From: Deltaproteobacteria bacterium
GTDB lineage: Bacteria; Desulfobacterota; Desulfobaccia; Desulfobaccales; 0-14-0-80-60-11
Assembly (NCBI GenBank): GCA_026388765.1
Contig: JAPLJC010000169.1
Coordinates: 1-55,138 of the forward strand
DNA length: 55,138 nucleotides
Direction: 5' to 3'
Shown: piece after piece, positions 33,648 to 43,560 of the stretch
How positions within the stretch are numbered: the stretch's first letter is position 1
Layout: every line of letters starts with the position of its first letter
The notes under the pieces: model-generated
Database searches by the model: none
Told to the model about the DNA's origin: nothing
The model's input: the letters and a program-made list of their open reading frames with translations, nothing else
Program-made: the position numbers and the translations under genes

Positions 33648-35224
33648 CAGAATTGAAAGTAAATGAATTCCTTGTCCTGCTCCGAGGACGACACCACCAG
33701 GAGCAGGAGCAGCAGGTAAACCGTGCCTTTAACCGGCCAGGGCAAATGGCGGACGCCGGTTTCGTCCCGATATTTTAGGGTCAAAAGCTGCAGCAGTATC
33801 AGGGGCACGGTGTGGAGCAGCAGCCAGAGGCAGGAAGACTTCCAGGGCAGATCCAGGGCGGCCTGCCAGTGGCCCAGGGCCCCGAACCACGACCCCAACT
33901 GAGGCAGGTCGGCACTGCGGAACATCGCCCAGCCCACCAGGATGAAAACCCACATCAAGGGCAGCGCCAGCCAGGAGCGCCAGGAGAACCGGTCATCCCG
34001 TCCCGAAAGCAAATTCAGGGGCGGGAAGCGATAGGCGATGAGCAGGGCCCCATGATAGGCCCCCCAGAGTACGAAGATCCACGAAGCCCCATGCCAGAGC
34101 CCCGCCAGCAGCATGGTCACCCCGAGGTTGCGCAGGGTTTGCCAGCGGCCGCCCCGGTTGCCCCCCAGGGGGATGTAGAGATAATCCCGGAACCAGTTGG
34201 ACAGGGAAATGTGCCACCGGGACCAGAAGTCCGAGGGATTTTGGGCCAGATAGGGAAAACGGAAGTTCTCCACCAGGTCGATGCCCAGGAGCTTGGCGGA
34301 ACCCCGGGCCATGTCGGTGTAACCGGAGAAATCCCCGTAGATTTGGAAGGCAAAGGCGACCACGCCCAGGACCGCCCAGTAGCCGTTCAGGTGGGTGGCC
34401 GGGTCGAAGGCGTAATTGGCCAGGACGGCGCAGTTGTCGGCCACAAAAACCTTCTTAAAGAAGCCCACCAGGATCATGCTGAGACCGTCCTGGAGGTAGG
34501 AGGGCTTAAAGGAGTGATCGGCCTCCAACTGGGGAATGAGTTGCTGGCCCCGCTCGATGGGCCCGGAGACCATCTGCGGGAAAAAGGCGTCAAACGCGGC
34601 AAAGGTGACAAAGCTGCGGCACGCCGGAGCCACCCCGCGGTAAATATCGATGACGTAACCCAGGGACTGGAAGGTGTAAAACGAGATGCCCACCGGCAGG
34701 ATGATCTTGAGCAACACCGGGTCGGTATGGAGCCCGGCGGTCTCGAGCAACGTCCTGGCCGACTGCACGAAGAAGCCGAAGTATTTGAAAAACGCGAGGA
34801 TGGCGAGACAGAAGCAGATGCTGAGGATGAGAAAACCGCGGCGCCGCCCCTCCCCGGCAAAGGCCCACAACGACTCATGGATGCCGAAGAAAATGAGGCC
34901 CAGGGCCGCGGCCAGGCCCATGACCCCGGGGGAAATCCCGGCCGCCGGCAGGAACAGGTAGCAGACGCCGGTCCAGGCCGCCGGCGTCAGAGAGAGGAGC
35001 AGCGCCGTAACCGGCGCGGTTCGCTTGCCATCAAGGCTCAGGCCGCAGAGGAAATCAATCACCGTGGTGCTCAGCACCAGGGCCAGGAAGCGCACATCCC
35101 AACCGGCGTAAAACCAGTAGCTGGCCGCCAGCAGCAGGAGCAGCCGCTTTCTCCCGGACAGGGTCCAATACAGGATAAAGATGCAAGGCAAAAAGAGGAG
35201 ATATTGCCAGGAAATAAACGACAT
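33647..35224 (-). CDS. MBOAT-family membrane O-acyltransferase (AlgI-like)
   Basis: This 525-residue protein has about eleven hydrophobic helices. It contains the AlgI/DltB core: 'VGISFYTFQSLGYVIDIYRG' in the middle, 'NPSDFWSRWHISLSNWFRDYLYIPLGGNRGG' split over residues about 340-372 and the conserved catalytic His in 'GLWHGASWIFVLWG'. It transfers acyl groups across the inner membrane for an extracytoplasmic esterase/transferase, here the SGNH protein encoded next. No polysaccharide synthase gene is visible nearby. Confidence 0.93.
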   Translation of the reverse strand: MSFISWQYLLFLPCIFILYWTLSGRKRLLLLLAASYWFYAGWDVRFLALVLSTTVIDFLCGLSLDGKRTAPVTALLLSLTPAAWTGVCYLFLPAAGISPGVMGLAAALGLIFFGIHESLWAFAGEGRRRGFLILSICFCLAILAFFKYFGFFVQSARTLLETAGLHTDPVLLKIILPVGISFYTFQSLGYVIDIYRGVAPACRSFVTFAAFDAFFPQMVSGPIERGQQLIPQLEADHSFKPSYLQDGLSMILVGFFKKVFVADNCAVLANYAFDPATHLNGYWAVLGVVAFAFQIYGDFSGYTDMARGSAKLLGIDLVENFRFPYLAQNPSDFWSRWHISLSNWFRDYLYIPLGGNRGGRWQTLRNLGVTMLLAGLWHGASWIFVLWGAYHGALLIAYRFPPLNLLSGRDDRFSWRSWLALPLMWVFILVGWAMFRSADLPQLGSWFGALGHWQAALDLPWKSSCLWLLLHTVPLILLQLLTLKYRDETGVRHLPWPVKGTVYLLLLLLVVSSSEQDKEFIYFQF

Positions 35225-35333
35225 AAGCTTCCGGATAAGGTTAGCGGTGTAATTATCTTAGCAGGTTTTATTATACACGAAAAATGGTGGATTTAAGGCA
35301 GTAATCTTGGTGGAAGTGAATAAGGTCGGCCCC

Positions 35334-36014
35334 TCACCGCCGGCGATAACTCATTACCGCCAGCCGGGGCTCCCCGTTCAACGGCAGCTGGTAATAATGA
35401 GTCCTAGGGGGCGTCAGGCCCAAAAGCTGGCTCACGGTGGTGGCGGCTTCCAACTCTCCTCCGGCCAGGTGCGGCCCTTTGAGGGCCAGAGCCAGGCCCC
35501 CGGGCAAGAGCAGGGGGGCAGTAACTTCCAAAAAGCGCAGCAGGATATAGGTGGCCCGGGAAACCACCGCCTCGAACCGGGGCCCCCACTCCCGGGCCTC
35601 CTCCACGGTCAGATGAGTCTGAACCACCGTGACGTCCCGCAGCTTGAGACAGGAAACCAGGTACTCCAGAAAGGCCGCCTTCTTTTCCCGGGCTTCCACC
35701 AGGGTGAGTTTCAGCTCGGGCCGGGCCAGCTTTAGAGCCAGGCCGGGAAATCCGGCGCCGCTGCCCAGGTCAGCCAGGGACCGGGCCGAGGACAGGAAGG
35801 GCAAGACCGCCAGGGAATCCAGGAAATGTTTGACCACCATGTCCCGGTCGGTCTTCAGGCCGGTGAGGTTGACCCGAGTGTTCCATAACTTCAGCTGGGT
35901 CAGGTAAAAATCAAACTGCCCTACCGTGGCCGCGCCCAGGTCCAGACCCAGGGCGGTGGCGCCCTCTTGCAAAAGGTCCATGGGGGCAATATCTGGCTGA
36001 GCCTGGGGCATCAT
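35334..36014 (-). CDS. rsmG: RsmG: 16S rRNA G527 N7-methyltransferase
   Basis: This 226-residue protein has 'LWNTRVNLTGL' near 43-53 and SAM motif 'ADLGSGAGFPGLALKL' near 81-96. It also has the RsmG 'VEAREKKAAFLEYL' and 'VVSRAT' segments. It methylates G527 in the 530 loop of 16S rRNA. It is often found beside mnmE near the origin, and here it lies 290 bases downstream of mnmE on the same strand. Confidence 0.94.
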   Translation of the reverse strand: MMPQAQPDIAPMDLLQEGATALGLDLGAATVGQFDFYLTQLKLWNTRVNLTGLKTDRDMVVKHFLDSLAVLPFLSSARSLADLGSGAGFPGLALKLARPELKLTLVEAREKKAAFLEYLVSCLKLRDVTVVQTHLTVEEAREWGPRFEAVVSRATYILLRFLEVTAPLLLPGGLALALKGPHLAGGELEAATTVSQLLGLTPPRTHYYQLPLNGEPRLAVMSYRRR

Positions 36015-36305
36015 CCTTTAAATCGTCCGTTAATTCTAAGAACTTAAATTTCCCGAGGATACAGTTATGCAAAATACGAACCAACTTACTCAAGAAAATC
36101 AGGAAAGTGGAGATTTTTAGGAATGGATTCCGTAATGGCGCTTTGGCGTGATTTTACGAGCTTTCAGGATGACAGAGAGAACCGGTTTTGAAACATATTA
36201 TGGCGGTTACACTTCCCACACGGAAGGGGAAGTAAAAATATTAATAAATCATGTGCCATATTTTAAACTAGCGGCTGGGGAAAAGTGCGGGTTTCCCCTC
36301 TAATC
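36015..36305. other. mnmE-rsmG spacer with a repeat-arm remnant
   Basis: There is no gene. A TTCAGGATGAC segment at 36163-36173, followed by AACCGGTTTTGAA, matches the outer arm and flank of the composite element at 29269-29415, suggesting a decayed copy. Confidence 0.4.
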
Positions 36306-37691
36306 CTATTTCCCCAGGCAAAACTCCGAAAAGATGCGCTCCAGGACCTCGTCGCCCACTTCCTGGCCAGTGATCTCCCCCAGCTCCCGGATGGCCTCCC
36401 GGAGTTCCAGGGCCACCAGTTCCCAGGCCGGAGCTTCATGGCAGTCGACCAGCAATCCCCGGGTCTGGGCCAGATAAGCCAGACAATTCTCGAGATGCTG
36501 TTGATGCCGGGCCTGGGTGACCATCTCCCCGGTCAACTTGAGGCCGCCTCCCAGGGCCAGGTCCACGATGGCCTGCTTCAGCGCCTCAATCCCCTGGCCG
36601 GTGAGGGCGGAGATTGGCACCAGCGGCAAGGAAGTGGCCCCTTGTAAGTCGGTTTCCTGGAGCACGAGGGGCAAATCCACCTTATTGATCACTGCCAGGG
36701 CCCGGCGTCCGGCTAGTTCCTCCAGGGCCTCCCGGTCCTCCCGGCTCAAGGGGGCGCTGCCGTCCAGGAGATAGAGGACCAGATCGGCCTGGGCCAGGCG
36801 CGCCCTCGTGCGCTGAATGCCCAGCTCTTCCAGGCGGTCCCGGGCGGGCCTGAGCCCGGCGGTGTCACTGAGGCGCACCATGATACCCCCCAGGGTGATA
36901 ACCTCCTCGATGAGGTCCCGGGTGGTGCCGGGAATCTCGGTGACGATGGCCCGGTCCAGGTCCAGGAGACGGTTCAGAAGGCTCGATTTGCCGGCGTTGG
37001 GGCGTCCGGCGATGACCGTCAGCAGGCCCTCCCGGAGCAGCCGCCCTTCCCGGTAGGTGGCGGTGAGGCGTTGCAAGGCCCCCGTCTGGGCCGCCAGCCC
37101 CTCCTTTAGGGTCTCAGGGGATAATTCCTCGGCCTCTTCCGGAAAATCCAGGGCCGCCTCCACCCGGGCCAGCAGGTCCAGTAGGGCTTCCCGAATCTGC
37201 ACCAAGGACCGCCCCAGGCTCCCCTGGAGGTGGCCGGCGGCCACCTGGAGGGAGGCGTCGGTGCGGGCCCGGATCACCTCCAGGACCGCTTCCGCCTGGG
37301 TCAGGTCGATTCTTCCGGAGAGAAAGGCCCGCAGGGTGAACTCTCCGGGCTGGGCCAGCCGGGCCCCCTGGTCCAGCACCAGGGATAGGAGGCGCGCGAG
37401 CACCCCGTAGCCGGAGTGGCAGTTGATCTCTACCACGTCTTGCCGGGTGTAGGTGTGGGGGGCCTTCATCCAGGAGAGCAGCACTTCGTCGATGATTTCT
37501 CCCTGGGGGTCGATGATCTGGCCCAGGTAGAGTTGGTGGGAGCGCCAGGAGGCGTGGGGGCGGTGGGGCCGGAAGATTTTCCGGGCGATGGCGACCGCCC
37601 GGGGTCCGCTGAGCCGGACGATGCCCAGGCCCGCCTCGCCCGGGGGCGTGGAAATTGCGGCGATGGTATCGGCCGGATCAGGCTGGGTCAT
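36306..37691 (-). CDS. mnmE: MnmE (TrmE): tRNA uridine modification GTPase
   Basis: This 461-residue GTPase has an N-terminal folate-binding domain ('DTIAAISTPPGEAGLGIVRLSGP'), a helical domain and an inserted G domain with P-loop GRPNAGKSS, DTAG and NKVD. The C-terminus 'FCLGK' is the family's essential CxGK. With MnmG it makes the (carboxymethyl)aminomethyl group at U34 of tRNAs. Its start overlaps the jag stop by four bases. Confidence 0.97.
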   Translation of the reverse strand: MTQPDPADTIAAISTPPGEAGLGIVRLSGPRAVAIARKIFRPHRPHASWRSHQLYLGQIIDPQGEIIDEVLLSWMKAPHTYTRQDVVEINCHSGYGVLARLLSLVLDQGARLAQPGEFTLRAFLSGRIDLTQAEAVLEVIRARTDASLQVAAGHLQGSLGRSLVQIREALLDLLARVEAALDFPEEAEELSPETLKEGLAAQTGALQRLTATYREGRLLREGLLTVIAGRPNAGKSSLLNRLLDLDRAIVTEIPGTTRDLIEEVITLGGIMVRLSDTAGLRPARDRLEELGIQRTRARLAQADLVLYLLDGSAPLSREDREALEELAGRRALAVINKVDLPLVLQETDLQGATSLPLVPISALTGQGIEALKQAIVDLALGGGLKLTGEMVTQARHQQHLENCLAYLAQTRGLLVDCHEAPAWELVALELREAIRELGEITGQEVGDEVLERIFSEFCLGK

Positions 37692-38356
37692 GCCGGGCCG
37701 GCGGCATCCTCCTGCCCTTCTTTCTTCTTGGCGGGCGAAATGACCACCTTCTTGTAGAGGCCCTCTCCCCGGCTCACGGTCTTCAATTCCTTGTCGTCCT
37801 GGAGGGCCATGTGGACGATGCGGCGGTCGTAAGGGTTCATGGGACTCAAAATAATGGGCCTGCCGCTCTTCTTCACCTTCTCGCCGTACTTCTGGGCCAG
37901 GTGGGCCAGGGCCTCATTGTGCCGGGCCCGGTAGGCCTCCACGTCGATGGTGATCCTGACCTTGCGGCGGCTCTTTTTAGCCAACATCTTGGTAACCAGA
38001 TATTGCAGGGCGTCCAAAGTTTGGCCCTGCTTGCCGATGAGCAGGCCGGCATCCTCGGTTTCGATGCGCAGGCTGATGCGGTCGTCCTCCTGGTGGACGC
38101 TCACGCTGGACTTCTCTTGCATCCGCTCCAGGAAGGTCTCCAGGATCTCTTTGGCCGAGGTCAGCAGGAGCTCTTCCGACTCCTCCCGGAGGGCGGCCCG
38201 AATCTTCGCCTTACGGCCCCCCAGACCAAAGATCCCGGGAGAGCCCACCGAGACAATCTCGATCTCCAATTGCTCCGGAGAGACCTGAAAATGGGCGCAG
38301 GCGTTATCAATGGCCTCCTCGGTGCTCTTGCCTGCAAACTCCTGAAACTCCATCAC
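37688..38356 (-). CDS. jag: Jag/KhpB RNA-binding protein (Jag-N, KH, R3H)
   Basis: This 222-residue protein has three domains: Jag-N (1-55, 'FAGKSTEEAIDNAC'), KH (about 85-150, 'DAGLLIGKQGQTLDALQYLV') and R3H (about 150-210, 'MNPYDRRIVHMALQ'). The family binds RNA and is linked to envelope growth. It is in the standard position between yidC and mnmE. Confidence 0.95.
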   Translation of the reverse strand: MMEFQEFAGKSTEEAIDNACAHFQVSPEQLEIEIVSVGSPGIFGLGGRKAKIRAALREESEELLLTSAKEILETFLERMQEKSSVSVHQEDDRISLRIETEDAGLLIGKQGQTLDALQYLVTKMLAKKSRRKVRITIDVEAYRARHNEALAHLAQKYGEKVKKSGRPIILSPMNPYDRRIVHMALQDDKELKTVSRGEGLYKKVVISPAKKKEGQEDAAGPA

Positions 38357-38371
38357 TGCTTCCCCTGAAAC

Positions 38372-40078
38372 CTACGTAAGGTACTTGTTGGTATAGTGTT
38401 GTTGGACGATGGAAAGCACGTTGTTCACCAGCCAATAGATCACCAGGCCGGAGGCGAAGTTAAGAAACATAAAGGTGAAGATTAGCGGCAGGAACATCAT
38501 CATCTTGGCCTGGGTGGGGTCACCGGGAGAAGGCGTCATCTTTTGCTGGAGGAACATGGTGGCCCCCATGACGATGGGGGTGATGAGCAGGGGGTCCTTG
38601 GTGGATAGATCCGCCAGCCAGACGATATCGGTAAAGGGCACGGTGGAAATAAAGGAGGCGTGGCGCAGCTCGATGGCATAACCCAGGACGTTGTACAGGG
38701 CAATGAAGACCGGCAACTGGATCACCATGGGTAGACAGCCGGCCAGGGGGTTGACCTTGAAGGTCTTGTAAAGGGCAATCAGCTCCTTGTTCATGGTCTC
38801 GTTGTCGTCTTTGTATTTCTCCCGGAGCTTGGCCACCTTGGGCTGGAGCTTCTGCATGTCCTTCATGGACTTGTAGCTTTTATGGTTGGGGTAAAAGAAG
38901 ACGATGCGGATCAAGAAGGTGAGGATAATGATGGCCCAACCGTAGTTCAAGGAATATCGTTCAAAGAACTTCAGGACATAAAGCAAGGGTCGGCCCAGGA
39001 AATCGAACCAGCCGAAATTGACAGTCTTTTCCAGGCCCAGGGGTTGGAGGTCTTTCAGGTCCTTGGGCCCGAAATAGAGAGCGTAGGAGAACTGGGCCGC
39101 CTGGCCGGCAGGCAGGCTTTCCACCGGGGTCCGGAGGCTGGCCACCATGGGCCCCGGCGGGGTCTCTTGCAGCCGCACCAGGGTCTTGGGGGCCGCCTGG
39201 GGCACCATGGCGGTCAGGAAATAGCCCTCATCCAGGCCGGCCCAGTCAATCTTGCCGGTAAAGGTCTTGGGCTCCTTGAGACCGCCGCTTTTAATCTCTT
39301 CCCACTTATTATTGATGGAGCCATTGAACCCGAGGAAATGGAAGCGGGAGGCATCCTCCCCGGTGAAATTTTCGCTGAGGTCAAGGTCCAGTTGCCCATC
39401 CAGGGTTTGGCCGGTGCGGTTGGTCACCTGCACCCCCAGGTCGAAGCCGTAACTGTCCCCCTTAAAGGTGAAGGTCTTGACGAAGGTCAGACCATCGGGA
39501 CTGACGCAGGTAAATTTCAGGGTTTCCTTATCCCCGTCCCTGAGATTGAGCCCCGGGCGAGAGGCTTCACAGGACAGGGTTCCGGGCACGGCGAGGCCTT
39601 TGCCTTCCCAACTGAGGCCCAGGGGGAAATCCTGGCCGGGGCCGGGACGCACCAGCTCTTTGGGCTGGGCGGTAGAATTCTGCGGGCTGTGGTAGCGGTC
39701 CAGTTCGAAGCCAACCGGCCCCAATTTGAAATGGGAAATGGGGGTGAAGGGCAGGCTTTCCAGGTATTTTTTCAGTTGAAAGCTCTTCAGGCGCCCACCG
39801 GCTTCGGTGAACACCGCCCGAAACAGCGGGGTTTCCACCACCACGTCTTTGGCCGGCCGGACCGGGGCCGCGGCGGGCTTGGCAGCCGTTGGACTCGCCG
39901 CCGGCTGGGCCGGAGCCGGGGCCGGCGGCTGGGCCTGCTGGACTGGTTGGCGCGGCTGGGTTTGCTGGGCCTGCTGGGCTTCCGGGAGCGGGCGGACCTT
40001 GGACTTCTCCCCGATGTACATGAAAGCCAGAAAGACCACAAAACTCAAAGCGAGGGCAATCATCGCCCTTTTTTCCAT
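38372..40078 (-). CDS. yidC: YidC membrane protein insertase
   Basis: This 568-residue protein has an N-terminal transmembrane helix (about 5-22), a Pro/Ala/Gln-rich linker, the large Gram-negative periplasmic beta domain (about 80-350) and the conserved 60KD_IMP core. The core has 'YSLNYGWAIIILTFLIRIVFFYP', 'GCLPMVIQLPVFIALYNVL' and the final helix 'SGLVIYWLVNNVLS', each given in part. It inserts membrane proteins alone or with Sec. It lies ten bases after yidD. Confidence 0.97.
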   Translation of the reverse strand: MEKRAMIALALSFVVFLAFMYIGEKSKVRPLPEAQQAQQTQPRQPVQQAQPPAPAPAQPAASPTAAKPAAAPVRPAKDVVVETPLFRAVFTEAGGRLKSFQLKKYLESLPFTPISHFKLGPVGFELDRYHSPQNSTAQPKELVRPGPGQDFPLGLSWEGKGLAVPGTLSCEASRPGLNLRDGDKETLKFTCVSPDGLTFVKTFTFKGDSYGFDLGVQVTNRTGQTLDGQLDLDLSENFTGEDASRFHFLGFNGSINNKWEEIKSGGLKEPKTFTGKIDWAGLDEGYFLTAMVPQAAPKTLVRLQETPPGPMVASLRTPVESLPAGQAAQFSYALYFGPKDLKDLQPLGLEKTVNFGWFDFLGRPLLYVLKFFERYSLNYGWAIIILTFLIRIVFFYPNHKSYKSMKDMQKLQPKVAKLREKYKDDNETMNKELIALYKTFKVNPLAGCLPMVIQLPVFIALYNVLGYAIELRHASFISTVPFTDIVWLADLSTKDPLLITPIVMGATMFLQQKMTPSPGDPTQAKMMMFLPLIFTFMFLNFASGLVIYWLVNNVLSIVQQHYTNKYLT

Positions 40079-40088
40079 TAGTGACTCC

Positions 40089-40298
40089 TCAGGGCACCGG
40101 GTCCCAACCCCCGGGGTGAAAAGGATGGCAGCGCAGCAGGCGCCGCAGACTTAAATACAGACCCCGCCAGAAACCGTGGCGCGCCAGGGCTTCGCAGGCG
40201 TAATGGGAGCAGCTGGGGGCGAACCGGCAGCAACTGGGAAACAGGGGTGAAATCAGCAACTGATAGGCCCTGATGGCCCACAGGGCCAGTTTAGTCAT
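40089..40298 (-). CDS. yidD: YidD membrane insertion efficiency factor
   Basis: This 69-residue protein has the family's conserved cysteines in 'SPLFPSCCRFAPSCSHYACEAL' (near 18-39) and the ending 'LLRCHPFHPGGWDPVP'. It is an amphipathic inner-membrane-associated protein that assists YidC. I chose the ATG at 40298, which overlaps the rnpA stop; a GTG at 40307 is also possible. Confidence 0.93.
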   Translation of the reverse strand: MTKLALWAIRAYQLLISPLFPSCCRFAPSCSHYACEALARHGFWRGLYLSLRRLLRCHPFHPGGWDPVP

Positions 40299-40713
40299 GG
40301 CCGGCACCCGGGGCCGGAGCCAGCAGCAGACGGCCCAATTCCTCCGCTACCTGGTCATAACTCAAGGCTTCAGCCCCCTTCTTGGCCATGATTACCAGAT
40401 CTCGGCAGGGCAGCAGATTCTTATGACGCCGAAAAAATTCCCGCAACAGGCGCTTCATCCGGTTGCGTCTAACCGCCTTGCCGAAACGCCGGGTCACCAC
40501 CAGTCCCAGGCGGGGACCCGGGGCCTCCGGCGGCGCCAGGGTGACCCCGAAATGGCGCGTGTGTAGCCGCCTCCCCTGGGCCTGGACCCGGAGATAGTCG
40601 CGGCGACGGCGGAGACGATCCGCTTTGGTGAAGCTGGCGGTCCCTGTGACGGTTGGGGTCGGGACGGGGGCGGAGCACCGGTCGACGGTATGCGGGGCAG
40701 AAATCAGGGGCAC
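40291..40713 (-). CDS. rnpA: RnpA: protein component of ribonuclease P
   Basis: This 140-residue protein has the core 'FTKADRLRRRRDYLRVQAQG', 'RLGLVVTRRFGKAVRRNRMKRLLREFFRR' (the RNR signature) and 'LVIMAKKGAEALSYDQV'. It begins at GTG 40713, nine bases after rpmH, which gives a 27-residue extension before the usual start. It joins the RNase P RNA (not in this window) for tRNA 5' maturation. Confidence 0.93.
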   Translation of the reverse strand: MPLISAPHTVDRCSAPVPTPTVTGTASFTKADRLRRRRDYLRVQAQGRRLHTRHFGVTLAPPEAPGPRLGLVVTRRFGKAVRRNRMKRLLREFFRRHKNLLPCRDLVIMAKKGAEALSYDQVAEELGRLLLAPAPGAGHD

Positions 40714-40722
40714 TCCACCGGA

Positions 40723-40860
40723 TTAGACCGTCAGGCGTTTGCGGCCCCTGGCCCGGCGGCGTTTGATGACCTGGCGGCCGCCCCGGGTGCTCATCCGCTC
40801 CAGGAAACCGTGGGTTCTGGAGCGGCGCAAATTATGGGGTTGATACGTCCGTTTCGACAT
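40723..40860 (-). CDS. rpmH: Ribosomal protein bL34
   Basis: This 45-residue, highly basic protein starts [20 protein letters not shown] and ends RGRKRLTV, the standard L34 sequence. It is first in the rpmH-rnpA-yidD-yidC-jag-mnmE operon. In many bacteria dnaA lies divergently upstream; here mreB occupies that place. Confidence 0.97.
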   Translation of the reverse strand: MSKRTYQPHNLRRSRTHGFLERMSTRGGRQVIKRRRARGRKRLTV

Positions 40861-40896
40861 TTACTCATCCTTATTCCCTGAACTTTTTCCAAACAT

Positions 40897-40927
40897 TTTA
40901 TAAACCATTTATATGAGCTTTTGTCAA
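40897..40927 (-). promoter_or_regulatory. Promoter of the rpmH operon
   Basis: On the minus strand TTGACA (40927-40922) is followed by TTTATAAA (40904-40897), giving a -10 with 17-19 bases of spacing. It is about 40 bases before the rpmH start. Confidence 0.55.
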
Positions 40928-41068
40928 GGTGCTGGCCGCGATTTTAGCACAATGGCTCAAGGAAACTTGCGTTCGAAAGTGCTTCCAAGAGCCCCAAACG
41001 GATTTTTATGTTGAATTTTTTCACTAAGTAGGCACAATAGAGGGGCAGGGTTTGACATGTCCCTACGG

Positions 41069-41094
41069 GGCGCTCTGGGACGGAGCGCCTTTTT
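41069..41094 (+). terminator. Terminator/attenuator-like hairpin upstream of mreB
   Basis: GGCGCTC-TGGGACG-GAGCGCC is followed by TTTTTA, 66 bases before mreB and just after a TTGACA at 41052-41057. It may be an attenuator in the mre leader or the end of another transcript. Confidence 0.6.
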
Positions 41095-41147
41095 ACCCTC
41101 TGGCGGGTATTATCCCACCCTCAGGCGGTGTTTCCATAAAGATTTAA

Positions 41148-43032
<1,885 letters not shown>

Positions 43033-43036
<4 letters not shown>

Positions 43037-43560
43037 GCGCCGCCTTCCTCTCCTACGCTTTTCTGGCCCTCTGCCTCTTTTACCTGCAGAACCTGGTGTA
43101 CTTTCCCCACGTGCACTTGCGCCTCCTGGCCCTGCTGCTGTTTTACGTGGGTTTGCGGCCCTCCCTGGCCCTGTCCCTGGCCTTGGCTCTGGTCCTGGGA
43201 GCCTTGCAGGACAGCTTCGCCACCACCCCCTTCGGGCTCCACCTGGGCGCGGCCCTGGTGCTGGTGGCGGCCGCCCGGTTTTTTCGCCAGCGTCTCCTCT
43301 GGCAGCACCTGGGCTCCCAGGTACTGGCCAGTCTGGTGGCCCTGGTCCTGCAAGAGGTGTTTATGCAAGTGAGCCTCATGACCGTCGGCTATGAAGGGTT
43401 TTTCTTCAAGGATCTGCTGCTGCATCATGGGGTGGAAATCCTGGGCACCGCGGCTTTGGGGCCATTAATGTATCTCCTGGTGGGCGCCGTGGAAACTTTT
43501 CTGCGCCACTTCGGTTGGCGCCCTGGAAATGAGCCCTCTCAGTACCAGCCTTTTTCTTGA
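43033..43560 (+). CDS. mreD: MreD: rod-shape membrane protein
   Basis: This 175-residue protein has about five hydrophobic helices, the hallmark of MreD. Its identity rests on hydropathy and position between mreC and mrdA more than on sequence motifs. ATG overlaps the mreC stop by four bases. Confidence 0.9.

Noticed and set aside
32715-35296. Long plus-strand frames opposite the SGNH and MBOAT genes
   Set aside because: They mirror high-GC codon bias of genuine genes on the other strand and lack ribosome sites or motifs.
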